35,588 nt of DNA from DASVAL01 sp035649575 (lineage in GTDB: Bacteria; Planctomycetota; UBA1135; UBA2386): the NCBI GenBank assembly GCA_035649575.1, contig DASRJH010000301.1, forward strand, positions 1-35,588, written 5' to 3'. Below the pieces are notes generated by a model. The model was not told the origin of the DNA, ran no database searches, and was given only the letters and a program-made list of their open reading frames with translations. Of the stretch, positions 1 through 7,471 are shown piece after piece. Each line of letters begins with the position of its first letter. Position 1 is the first letter of the stretch. Position numbers and translations under genes: made by a program.

Positions 1-17
1 CTGAGAGCCTGAGAGAG
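1..17. repeat. Left terminal inverted repeat of the insertion sequence
   Basis: The sequence ctgagagcctgagagag at the window start matches the reverse complement of 1529-1545 at 13 of 17 bases. It lies 127 bases beyond the transposase stop codon, a normal place for the outer end of an IS1182-type element. It may extend left of the window. Confidence 0.6.
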
Positions 18-143
18 AAAATGATTCTCGGCCGGTGAGAGTGGAATGAGATACCGGCCAGTGGCCCGACGGCCTTGGTAGCCTACCCGACGTCGCCTCG
101 GAGGTTGTCGCGAGCGACTCGTCGGCTCACTTCGGCGTCCTTC

Positions 144-1478
144 TCAGAGGGTCGCAGCATTCTCGCCGATCCACAGCAGAACGTTGTAGGTGATGGCCAT
201 CCAGAGCCCGACCATCAGCGTCTTCTCGATCCCGCGCACTGGCAGGTGGCGTAGACCTCGGTGCTGTCGGAGGTCGGCGTTCGTCCGCTCGGATGTCGAC
301 GCACGCTCTCGGTAGATCTCCATCGCCTGCCCGGTGCCCATGCGCTTGCGCCACGCGGCGACCTGCGCGTCGTCGTTCTTCTTGGGTTGGTGAGGATCGA
401 TCTCCGACGACCGCGGGTGCGGCACCGGCACGTAGACCTTCACGCCCTTCTGGCCCGCACCCTGGATGTCGGACAGGTCGGTGTAGCCACCGTCCGCGAG
501 CCATTCCTTCGGCGTCTTGTCGGTGCGCCGCTCGACCTCGTCGATCATCGGCACCATCTGCCCCGCGTCGCTGCCGCTGTTGGTCACTCCCACGCCGACG
601 ATTGCCCTGGTGTCGGTGTCGACGGCGAACTGCATGTTGAACGCCGGGCGATAACCGCCGTCGGCCATTCGCATGACGCGGGACTCGGGGTCGGTCGTCG
701 AGGCCCGCGGCGGTTTCGCTTCTTCCTTGCGAGCCCTTTCTGCCTGCCTCGCCTCCAGCGCATTCAGCTCGTGCATGGCCTTGCGCACGCGCTTTTCGCG
801 CTGGCGCGCCGCACGAGCGGCCGACTCCTTCATCTTGTCCGTGCGCGTCGGGTCGTCCTTGTCGATCAGCTTCTTGGTGTGCTGCACCTGCTCACGCGCC
901 GCCTTCAGACACTCTCCGAGCGCTTCAGCGCGACGGAACGAAGCGGCGCCAGCATTCGCGCGAACTCGGACTCCGTCCTGGGACACGCGATAGAGCTTCA
1001 CGAGCCCCTGGTGCGTCAGCACCCCGAGCACTCGCGTCAACAGATCGTCCAACGCCTTGCTGTGGCCGATCCGGAAGTCGCTCAGCGTGTGTTGGTTGAC
1101 CTGCACACCGCCGCAGATCCAGCGGTAGGCGTCGTCTCGTTCGCACAGACGCTCGAGTTGACGCGCGCTTCCCACTCCTTCGCTCGTCGCGAACAGCCAC
1201 AGCGAGATCAGCATCGCAGGATCGGTTGCGGGGCGACCGGGCTCACTGCCACGGGAACGGATGCTCTCGTAGAAGAGATCCAGATCCATCTCCTCGATGA
1301 ACTTCACGATCGCGCGCGCGCGATGATCCGGCGGGATCAGTTGGTCGAACGTCTGCGGGCGGAAGAGCGACTGACGGCGATCCGGTCGCTTCACCCGAGC
1401 TTCCCCGTCGACCTTCTTCGTCGACTTCGCATCGCCTGCGCCATCAAGATCGCCGCCGAACAACGTCGTGCCGCCCAT
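144..1478 (-). CDS. IS1182 family transposase
   Basis: This 444-residue DDE transposase would cut and join DNA to move the surrounding element. The N-terminal part (about residues 41-165) matches the DUF772-type domain found in this family, with signatures such as 'LIPPDHRARAIVKF', 'LFATSEGVGSARQLERL' and 'YRWICGGVQVNQHTLSDFR'. The catalytic acidic triad is visible as Asp168 in 'SQDGVRVRANAG', Asp329 in 'LADGGYTD' and Glu397 in 'STSERTNADLR'. A charged coiled-coil linker lies at about 185-260. I chose the ATG at 1478; a TTG six codons earlier (1496) is also open, and neither has a clear Shine-Dalgarno sequence. The gene is full length with no internal stop, so the element may still be active. 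Family identity is confident from motifs; activity is inferred. Confidence 0.93.
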   Translation of the reverse strand: MGGTTLFGGDLDGAGDAKSTKKVDGEARVKRPDRRQSLFRPQTFDQLIPPDHRARAIVKFIEEMDLDLFYESIRSRGSEPGRPATDPAMLISLWLFATSEGVGSARQLERLCERDDAYRWICGGVQVNQHTLSDFRIGHSKALDDLLTRVLGVLTHQGLVKLYRVSQDGVRVRANAGAASFRRAEALGECLKAAREQVQHTKKLIDKDDPTRTDKMKESAARAARQREKRVRKAMHELNALEARQAERARKEEAKPPRASTTDPESRVMRMADGGYRPAFNMQFAVDTDTRAIVGVGVTNSGSDAGQMVPMIDEVERRTDKTPKEWLADGGYTDLSDIQGAGQKGVKVYVPVPHPRSSEIDPHQPKKNDDAQVAAWRKRMGTGQAMEIYRERASTSERTNADLRQHRGLRHLPVRGIEKTLMVGLWMAITYNVLLWIGENAATL

Positions 1479-1528
1479 GCCGTTATCTACGCACAATGAG
1501 CGGCTCGCGGCTAAAGGACGAGGGGATT

Positions 1529-1545
1529 CCTTCTCACGCTCTGAG
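1529..1545. repeat. Right terminal inverted repeat of the insertion sequence
   Basis: The sequence ccttctcacgctctgag is the inverted partner of bases 1-17 (13 of 17 matches). It lies about 50 bases upstream of the transposase start, so it marks the promoter-side end of the element. Confidence 0.6.
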
Positions 1546-1555
1546 TGGCCGCCGG

Positions 1556-1801
1556 GGCAGGGGCAGGGCCCGTGGGCATGCTGGGAGTAGCGGGCGGCGA
1601 TTCGGTCGTGGGGTGGAAACGGCGCTGCTCGCCCTCTTCGTCGTCAATCTGCGCTGGAACGACTGGGCAGCGACTCCGGGCCTGCGGGTTCACACCCACG
1701 GTTGGTCGCTCGCGGCCGCCGACGCCATGGTCGTCGCAGTCTTCGGCACGTTGCTCGTGGTCTTCACATTTCGCGCGCGGCGCGCCGCGCGCACACGATG
1801 A
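1556..1801 (+). pseudogene. Remnant of a small membrane protein beside the IS
   Basis: An open frame runs from inside the IS right end to a stop at 1799-1801. Its last 60 or so residues look like real membrane-protein sequence: two hydrophobic stretches ('ALLALFVVNLRWN' and 'AAADAMVVAVFGTLLVVFTF') and then a basic tail. No start codon with a ribosome site lies between the IS end and these helices. The simplest reading is the 3' end of a gene whose front was removed or displaced by the IS. The family is not recognised. Bases 1802-1955 hold a short GAT/GAC-rich repeat near 1799-1820 and nothing else I can identify. A chance open frame in GC-rich DNA is the alternative. Confidence 0.3.
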
Positions 1802-1955
1802 CGATGATGATGACGAGGCGGAGGCGCGACGTCGAAGTCCCGGCTCGACAACTCGACCGTGGTCGATCCTTCGCGTGAAACACACCAGAGACGACAACCT
1901 CGGTCAGTCCCGCTTGGCGTTCGAGCGCCGGAGCGCCGGCTGGCTCACTTGTCTC

Positions 1956-3578
1956 CTATTTCACGCCCTTGTCGCTGCGCAGCGCAGCGACCCGGTCCCA
2001 ACGGATGTAGGGAGAGTCCTTGCGGAGCCACCAAGTGTTCGCACCGAAGCGTGCCGTCACATATGGCTCGAGGTATGGCTCTGCCTCATCGTATCTCCAG
2101 ACCTGAAGGATCATGTCCGGTTTCAGCTGAGCGATGGAGTAGGCATAGTCCCACTTCATGTGCCCAGGATGGAAGGCATTGAAACGCTTTCCCCCCTCGG
2201 GGAGATGCATCTCTTCATGGGCAATGCGTCGGTCATTCTTGCCCAGGAGATCAATCACATATCGATCCGCGAAATAAGGGATGGCACCCGCCCAGGCGAC
2301 TGCGATTTTCGCTTCAGGCGTGGAGACTTCCTGAACCACTCGGGCCTGCCGAACCATCAGCTGGTTGTCGGACACGTGCATGGCCGGCGTGATCAGCAGC
2401 CACTCAGTGAGCGATGCGGGCCCGTTGATTGCGTTGAAGTTCAGCATGCTGAATGTCACCAGCAGCACAGTCATCCGGGACAGGATGGCGCCTCGAGGGG
2501 GGGTCGCAAGGGCCGCTCCAGCGCACTGGACCAGGCGCGACAGCGCGCAACTAAAGAGGATCATGAACGCCGGCATGCTGATGCACACGTAGCGGTTGGC
2601 ACCGCCGAACCCTTCCCAGGCATCGCCGCCGACATAGACGCTGTATGCGAGCTGACCTAGAACCACCCACGCCAGCAGCAGACTCTCCCGATGTCGGCGC
2701 ACCGCGGCGAATGTGAACGGAATGAAGAACAGAATCCAGTTCATCTTCCAGACGAAGTCCAGCAGGGTGATCAGACCCCTGCTGAACCTCAGGATGATTG
2801 GGACTCCGGTCATTTTCAGATAGTAGGTGTTGGGCAATACGTCCCCGTAGTATCCCAGGCGGAACAAGGTCTGAAGGCCCAGAAACAACAGCAGTGTGCC
2901 CATCCCCCAACGCAGGGTCCGCGTCCGATTGACTGGATCTGCGATCGACACGAACAGCAAGAGTCCCAGGAGCGGAACCGCGGCATCGATGCGGAACAAC
3001 GTCGCCACACCAAGCAGCAGGATCCAGCGAGGTGAAAACACGCTCGAGTGCAGATTGTTGACGACAGACCACACCGCCACGGTGAGCAACAGAGTCAGCA
3101 CGCTGACTTCCATGCCCTGCAGACTCCAGTTGTTGAGTGGTAAATAAGAAGCCGTCAACAGGACAGCGCAGTTCGAGACGACCGGGTCACGTCCAGACAC
3201 GCGGTCGGCGATCTTCTTCACGTAGAGGAGGTTGACCATCAGCAGGAGCGCAGCGCTGACCTGGACGAACAGGCTGACCGTAGATCGCGCCACGGGCAAC
3301 AGGTGCAGGACCGACATGAAGAGCACCCATAGCGGGTTGCTGTACCCTTCGATCCGCTCACCACCAGGATTCCAGACGACGCCGAATCCCTCGACGAGGT
3401 TCTTCGCGTACCGCATGGAGATCATGGCGTCATCGAACAGCGAGAAATATCGAACGCCATCGATCACGAACGAGGTCTTGAAGATGAACAGAAATGCGTA
3501 CACGGCATATGCCACCAGAAGGCACTGGAATACGCGATCACTCTTCTCGCGGGGGGGCAGCATGAATCGTCGACGCAT
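1956..3578 (-). CDS. GT-C-fold polyprenyl-phosphate-sugar glycosyltransferase, AftB-like
   Basis: This 540-residue protein has about ten hydrophobic membrane helices and a soluble C-terminal part (from about residue 400). The first outside loop carries the family hallmark: an Asp-Asp pair (49-50) in 'FSLFDDAMISMRYAKNL', then 'GFGVVWNPGGERIEGYSN' at about 64-81. This arrangement is known from GT-C enzymes related to mycobacterial AftB, which use lipid-linked sugar donors on the outer face of the membrane. The sugar and acceptor here are unknown. The ATG at 3578 has a purine-rich GATGGA just upstream; an ATG at 3563 is an alternative. The gene is divergent from the second glycosyltransferase at 4183, with about 600 bases between them. 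Its GC content is visibly lower than the housekeeping genes to the right, which suggests transfer. Confidence 0.8.
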   Translation of the reverse strand: MRRRFMLPPREKSDRVFQCLLVAYAVYAFLFIFKTSFVIDGVRYFSLFDDAMISMRYAKNLVEGFGVVWNPGGERIEGYSNPLWVLFMSVLHLLPVARSTVSLFVQVSAALLLMVNLLYVKKIADRVSGRDPVVSNCAVLLTASYLPLNNWSLQGMEVSVLTLLLTVAVWSVVNNLHSSVFSPRWILLLGVATLFRIDAAVPLLGLLLFVSIADPVNRTRTLRWGMGTLLLFLGLQTLFRLGYYGDVLPNTYYLKMTGVPIILRFSRGLITLLDFVWKMNWILFFIPFTFAAVRRHRESLLLAWVVLGQLAYSVYVGGDAWEGFGGANRYVCISMPAFMILFSCALSRLVQCAGAALATPPRGAILSRMTVLLVTFSMLNFNAINGPASLTEWLLITPAMHVSDNQLMVRQARVVQEVSTPEAKIAVAWAGAIPYFADRYVIDLLGKNDRRIAHEEMHLPEGGKRFNAFHPGHMKWDYAYSIAQLKPDMILQVWRYDEAEPYLEPYVTARFGANTWWLRKDSPYIRWDRVAALRSDKGVK

Positions 3579-4182
3579 TCTGTTCCATCACCCCGGCGCG
3601 TCAACGGACTCCACCACCATCTGGTACCGATTGCGGGAACTCGATGGTGGGTTCCTTTGCCCGGCGCTTGACACGCGGCGCGTGTGCGGCCGCCGCGGCG
3701 ACGACGGGTGGTGTCGCATGCGCCGGGGAGTGGCGGCGCGGCCCGCCGGATACGCGTGGACGGACCTGCGGAAGAGGGTGTTCGTGGTGGACGTATTTGT
3801 GCTGCGATGGCACGAGAAGTGCTTGCAGCGATTGCACGATCAGGCCGCGACCCGGAAGGTGCTCGGGGGCTGGGGCTGTATGCCGACGTGCCGGTGCTGA
3901 CCGCGGCGCGGTCACTGTCGCGGCAGGAGGAGATGGAGTTCGGTTGGCGCCCCGAGCGTCGGCCGCAGGGGCACGGGAGCAAGGGCCCGCCGGGACGGGG
4001 CGGGTGGGGACGGACCCGTGCAGAGGCTGAAACGGGGGAACAGCGGCGGCGTGCGGGCTCAGGAAAGGCCTTGACCAGAGTGCCCGAAGGGAGATCGTGC
4101 CGGGGTCGGTTCCGGGCGGCCCGGAACTGCAGCTTGTTCTTCCTACGCGCCTCGTGGATTCATTGACGGAAACGTTGACGCC
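3579..4182. other. Gene-poor stretch between two divergent glycosyltransferase genes
   Basis: I find no convincing gene here. The best candidate is a plus-strand frame from ATG 3807 to a stop ending at 4166 (119 codons). It begins 'MAREVLAAIARSGRDPEGAR' and turns into Arg/Gly/Pro-rich sequence that does not look folded. The early part could be the remnant of a decayed gene. The stretch probably also holds the divergent promoters of the two flanking genes, but I see no clear -35/-10 pair. It is much more GC-rich than the glycosyltransferase genes on either side, which fits a patchwork history. Confidence 0.4.
4107..4129 (+). terminator. GC-rich hairpin followed by a T-rich stretch
   Basis: The arms GTTCCGGG (4109-4116) and CCCGGAAC (4120-4127) pair perfectly around a CGG loop. 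The stem can be lengthened by a G-T and a C-G pair. TTGTTCTTCCT follows within a few bases. It resembles a weak intrinsic terminator for plus-strand transcription reaching the glycosyltransferase gene at 4183, though the T run is interrupted. A chance palindrome is possible in this GC-rich stretch. Confidence 0.35.
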
Positions 4183-5457
4183 ATGCGCAACTTGATACAA
4201 CGCGACCGATACCTGCCCATTGCGCTATTCGCGCTATGGTTAGCGATTGGCCTCGCTGGGTTGATGCGTGCGCAGACATACTACGGCAGCATTTATCGCG
4301 GCTGGGATGCACAATTCTACTATTCCCTATCGCATTCTCTCGTGTTTGACGCCGACTTGGATATCACCAACAATATACGAGGTACCCCGTTTCCACAGCC
4401 GTTTGATCAGGCCGGTGACGGTACGTGGGCTAACGCTCCGAGGGGAAACGACGGACGAATTCCAAGCAAGTACCCAATCGGCTTGTCGCTGATCGAAGTG
4501 CCGTTCCTTGCGATCGGCGCGATGTTGCGGTCGATGCTTGCCCATGTCGGCGTCGAATTCACTGCCAACCCCGGATACTCGGCGCTAGAGCTTTGGTCCG
4601 TTGCTGTAGGCGTAATGGCATTGTTCACTGCAAGCATGGTGTTGCTTTTCAAGCAACTGGCTCCTGCTTTCGGCAGCGTGTCAGCCATGGTTGCAGTATC
4701 GTCGGCATGGTTGGGTACTAGCTTGTTCTACTACTCATCGATCTTTCCGTTCATGGCACATGCAATGAGCTACGCGGCCCTTGTAGGAGTACTGGCAATC
4801 ACAAAGGCTTGGCAGGAGCGTGGTGCAAGCTGGCGACGCGCTGTCATGATAGGGCTTGCAATAGGGGCGGCATTTCTAATCCGTCCGCAGCAGGGCACCA
4901 TTCTGGTGCCGACACTCGCCGTCCTAGCTTGGCAAGGCAAGGTCCTGGGAAACTATAAACCGACACTATACATCCTTGTAATTGGTGCAGTCGTCGCTGC
5001 GTTCGTGTTGCTCCATATGGCCTGGGTAAGATCACAGTTTGATCAATGGGCGATCAGCGGATATGCAGTGGGCAAGGAGGGATTCAGTTGGACAAGTCCA
5101 GACTTCAAGACGGTGCTTGTAAGCGGAGCGAGAGGGCTATTTGTCTATAGCCCCATAGCCATGCTGGGGCTACTTGGTTGGGTGTTGGCCGCTAAGAGAA
5201 TCAGTGCGTATCAAGTGCCCTCAGTGGTCAACGCGACCATGCAGGTCTATTTGGTAGCGGCCTGGTCCTCTCCAGAACAGGGCCATTCCTTTGGCTCACG
5301 CATGTTGTCCGACAATTCAGAGGCTCTGGCCGTCGGGATTTGTCTACTGTGGACCATGGGACGCGGCGTCAATCGGTTGATTCTCGCTGCGGCGGTCTTG
5401 CTGTGTGTGCTTTGGACGTGCTGGAAAGTGGCGATGTATGTGTTGACTGGACCGTGA
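4183..5457 (+). CDS. Multi-membrane glycosyltransferase-like protein (GT-C fold)
   Basis: This 424-residue protein has about nine to ten hydrophobic helices. After the first helix (about 11-29) the outside loop contains Asp42 in 'YRGWDAQFYYSLSHSLVFD' and further acidic residues at 56, 58 and 60, then 'SKYPIGLSLIEVPF'. An early acidic loop followed by a conserved K-Y-P-x-G segment is typical of GT39/PMT-related GT-C transferases that take sugars from polyprenyl phosphate. Donor and acceptor cannot be deduced. The ATG at 4183 lacks a strong ribosome site. A sample line (4741-4800) counts 31 of 60 G/C, against about 70% in housekeeping genes here, so recent acquisition is likely. Together with the divergent gene at 1956-3578 it may decorate a surface glycan or protein. 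Confidence 0.7.
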   Translation: MRNLIQRDRYLPIALFALWLAIGLAGLMRAQTYYGSIYRGWDAQFYYSLSHSLVFDADLDITNNIRGTPFPQPFDQAGDGTWANAPRGNDGRIPSKYPIGLSLIEVPFLAIGAMLRSMLAHVGVEFTANPGYSALELWSVAVGVMALFTASMVLLFKQLAPAFGSVSAMVAVSSAWLGTSLFYYSSIFPFMAHAMSYAALVGVLAITKAWQERGASWRRAVMIGLAIGAAFLIRPQQGTILVPTLAVLAWQGKVLGNYKPTLYILVIGAVVAAFVLLHMAWVRSQFDQWAISGYAVGKEGFSWTSPDFKTVLVSGARGLFVYSPIAMLGLLGWVLAAKRISAYQVPSVVNATMQVYLVAAWSSPEQGHSFGSRMLSDNSEALAVGICLLWTMGRGVNRLILAAAVLLCVLWTCWKVAMYVLTGP

Positions 5458-5940
5458 CACTGCAATGAAGCGGTGGCGAGCGGTGCAGCGCGGCGGGCGC
5501 GTCGTGAGCAACGTCGCGAGCAATGGGTGGCACAGCGGCGGTGCGAGGACGCCGCGGGTCCATCGTGCGCGCCGACTCAGGCGCTGGGCGACAGCATGGA
5601 GCTGGAGGAAGATGGTGTTGGCCTCAGCCGTGTCGATGCGAACGACGAGCAACAGCAGCTGGCCGTTGTGCACTGACGAGCAACGGTAGCGGGCTCGCAG
5701 GCGCTCGAGGGAAGGAAGCGGGGACAGCGCTGGCCGGCCGACAGCGTTCACGCCGCGGAAGGGCGCGCCTGCGTAAGGCCGAGGTGATGGTTGCGATTCC
5801 TGCTCGTAGCACAAGCAGAGCGAGAGAACGCGCGAGCGCCTTGCGGCTCGTCGACCTGTAGAGGCGCTGAGTTGCCGGACACTTGCGCGATCATCAACGC
5901 CGCCCCCGCGCCCCGCCCCGCCACCCCTGTAGCATGTGGA
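5458..5940. other. Gene-poor stretch without a recognisable feature
   Basis: GC content returns to the high chromosomal level directly after the glycosyltransferase stop. A plus-strand frame from 5473 to 5676 ends with 'SMELEEDGVGLSRVDANDEQQ', which could be the tail of a decayed gene, but it has no ribosome site and no recognisable family. The minus-strand frames are Arg/Pro/Ser-rich and look like antisense shadows. I see no repeat, RNA gene or clear promoter. Confidence 0.4.
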
Positions 5941-5953
5941 GGAGGAACTGCTC

Positions 5954-6950
5954 ATGCGAATCACGTTCGTTGCCGCGTTGCTCGCGCTCGGCTCCCACGC
6001 CAATGCACGGGCTGGTCGATCACCGCCAACGCCCCTGTCGGGGGCAGCGCCACCGCGACGGTCAGCACCTTTGGGATGCCTCCCTTGATCAACTCGGCGA
6101 CGCTTCCCGTCGGACCCGTGCTGCCGGGAACGTTTCTCACGTGCAACCTGGGGGCGAGCGCCTACGCCTCGTCGAGTCTTGCCATGGCTTGGACAGGTGG
6201 CGTGTCCGGCAGCTCGGCTCCGCTCGCGCTCACGACGAGTTCCACGTGCGCGTCCCAAGCCTGGATGCTCAGTTTCACGAACGGGCTTGGCAACGCGCAG
6301 ATCGACCTGGTGCACCGCAGCCCGTTGGCGGGTGCCTCTTGGTTCGCTCCGGCGCGCTGGACGCCCCAACATGGTCTCCTGCCTCGCGCATCGACCTCGA
6401 TGTGATGGCGGACGGCACCATCGAGTGCAGCGCGCAAGCGGGCGCCGCTTCGGCTTCCCTCGACATCCCGCTGCAGATTCCGGCAACGGGGCGGTGATCC
6501 GGTTGAACTATGCCTGCGTCACAGCTGCATCCAGCGCATCGTTCACGTCCATGACCGCCAACCGCACGACCGAAGTGCAGTTCTTCCCCGGCGAACCCGT
6601 CGTCGCACCGTTCGCCACTTTCAGCGGCGCCTCCACCATGTCGATCGACCGCGGTTCCGGTGGCTGACGCTCTCGATCGAGGGCCCGGGGCTGACGCCCG
6701 TGTTGATGGCCTTTGGTGGGACGGCGATCAGTGTCCCGCTGCTGCCGTACGTGACCGTGCTCGTTTCACCCGACGTCCTGATCGGCAACATCGGAACGAT
6801 CACTGTGCCCTTGCAACCGTCCCCTCCGGGACAGCGCTCTACGCGCAGGGTCTCGTCCTCGACGCCAGCAGCGTTCCACGCGGCACGAACAGCGTGCGCG
6901 CCCCTGTGGCCCTGACACGCCGGATTGGTTCGAGCACAGCGAGCACGTGA
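5954..6950 (+). pseudogene. Decayed secreted-protein gene with about five frameshifts
   Basis: The gene starts well: a strong GGAGGAGG ribosome site at about 5940 and an ATG at 5954 giving the signal peptide 'MRITFVAALLALGSHA'. Coding-like sequence then continues to 6950 but changes frame repeatedly: near 6003 (one C appears missing, which would restore 'SHAQCTGWSI'), 6350-6390, 6485-6495, about 6660 and about 6825. Readable segments include 'TLPVGPVLPGTFLTCNLGAS', 'SRIDLDVMADGTIECSAQAG', 'MTANRTTEVQFFPGEPVVAP', 'LTLSIEGPGLTPVLMAFGGT' and finally 'GTALYAQGLVLDASSVPRGT'. The last matches the C-terminal style of planctomycete secreted beta-rich proteins as I know them. Molecular function is unknown. 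Flanking genes are intact, so true decay is more likely than general sequencing error. Confidence 0.75.
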
Positions 6951-6971
6951 GTGTCGGGAGCCGGCCTCCGG

Positions 6972-6991
6972 TTTGGGAGTCGACTCCCAAA
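6972..6991. repeat. Perfect 20-base palindrome
   Basis: TTTGGGAGTCGACTCCCAAA reads the same on both strands, with its centre between 6981 and 6982. It lies between the end of the decayed gene and the 3' end of the tRNA gene. Five A's follow on the plus strand but there is no T run after the stem in either direction, so it is a poor intrinsic terminator. It could be a site for a dimeric DNA-binding protein or a recombination site. Confidence 0.5.
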
Positions 6992-7063
6992 AAGGCGCGC
7001 TCGCGCGGCCCGCGCTGCGGGCGCCGAACGCCCACAACGCGCGCCAACGCGAACGGTTGGGAC

Positions 7064-7140
7064 TGGTAGCAGGAGCCGGACTTGAACCGGCGACCTACGG
7101 CTTATGAAGCCGCCGCTCTAACCAGCTGAGCTATCCTGCC
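7064..7140 (-). tRNA. tRNA-Met (anticodon CAT), CCA encoded
   Basis: On the minus strand the cloverleaf is complete. The acceptor arm GGCAGGA pairs with TCCTGCT (first pair G-U). The D arm is GCTC...GAGC, the anticodon stem GCGGC/GCCGT encloses loop TTCATAA with anticodon CAT, and the T arm is GCCGG TTCAAGT CCGGC. Discriminator A is followed by an encoded CCA (7064-7066). The anticodon stem lacks the three G-C pairs of initiator tRNA, so this is elongator tRNA-Met or the lysidine-modified tRNA-Ile that also has a CAT gene anticodon; I favour elongator Met. Accessory-looking DNA begins directly beyond its 3' end, the side where integrases usually insert. Confidence 0.95.
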
Positions 7141-7205
7141 ACGCCTGCTTAAGGGGCGACGAAGTAAGCAGAAGCGTCGGCCTGGCTCAAGCGCCAAATG
7201 GCAAG

Positions 7206-7423
7206 ATGGCCGTGCCATGGGAATGTCATTCGAGGTTGGCCGGCACGGCCGAATCGCCGCGAAGTGAAACTTCTCGCCGTAGGGTTGGTAGATGAATGTG
7301 CGGGTGGCATGGACCCGCAAACGAGACGAGGTGGGCTCCCTGGCTGGATTCTTCTCCCGTTCCGACTGCTTTCTCCTCCTGATTCTCCTTCGAACAGAAC
7401 CCCCAGCCAGGGAGCCTTTTTTT
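7206..7423 (+). ncRNA. Candidate structured small RNA or agmatinase-gene leader
   Basis: Five consecutive inverted repeats lie in this gene-free stretch: ATGGC/GCCAT (7206-7218), GGCCG/CGGCC extended by two pairs (7236-7252), GAAGT/ACTTC (7261-7273), TGCGGGT/ACCCGCA (7299-7319), and a perfect 14-base pair of arms at 7334-7347 and 7403-7416 ending in seven T's. The last encloses a 55-base pyrimidine-rich loop. The T run orients the RNA on the plus strand, away from the tRNA gene and towards the ureohydrolase gene at 7472. It does not match the hallmarks of RNase P, SRP RNA, tmRNA or a riboswitch that I know. It may be a free small RNA or a 5' leader that controls downstream transcription. Confidence 0.5.
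7333..7423 (+). terminator. Long-loop intrinsic terminator before the ureohydrolase gene
   Basis: The arms GGCTCCCTGGCTGG (7334-7347) and CCAGCCAGGGAGCC (7403-7416) are perfectly complementary, and seven T's follow at 7417-7423. A G-T pair can extend the stem. The 55-base loop is unusually long for a simple terminator. It lies 48 bases ahead of the ATG at 7472, so it either ends an RNA gene or acts as an attenuator. Confidence 0.65.
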
Positions 7424-7471
7424 GCGCGCCTGAACTTGCCTGGGGGCGCGACCAAGCGGTAGGGGAAGCCC

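Larger units (their letters stand above)
1..1545 (-). mobile_element. IS1182-type (IS5-like superfamily) insertion sequence
   Basis: The element holds one transposase gene on the minus strand, flanked by imperfect terminal inverted repeats at 1-17 and 1529-1545 that match at 13 of 17 positions when one is reverse-complemented. The left repeat begins at the first base of the window, so a target-site duplication cannot be checked on that side, and the window edge may be an assembly break at a repeated element. Family assignment rests on the transposase. The exact ends are inferred from the repeat match and could be off by a few bases. Confidence 0.75.

Noticed and set aside
76..82. TGGTAGC in the IS left end as a second copy of the tRNA 3' end (attachment site)
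   Set aside because: Only seven bases match, and they lie inside the insertion sequence.
5344..6486. 380-codon minus-strand open frame across the gene-poor stretch
   Set aside because: Low-complexity Arg/Ser/Pro sequence overlapping the 3' end of the glycosyltransferase and the decayed gene; no ribosome site or family.
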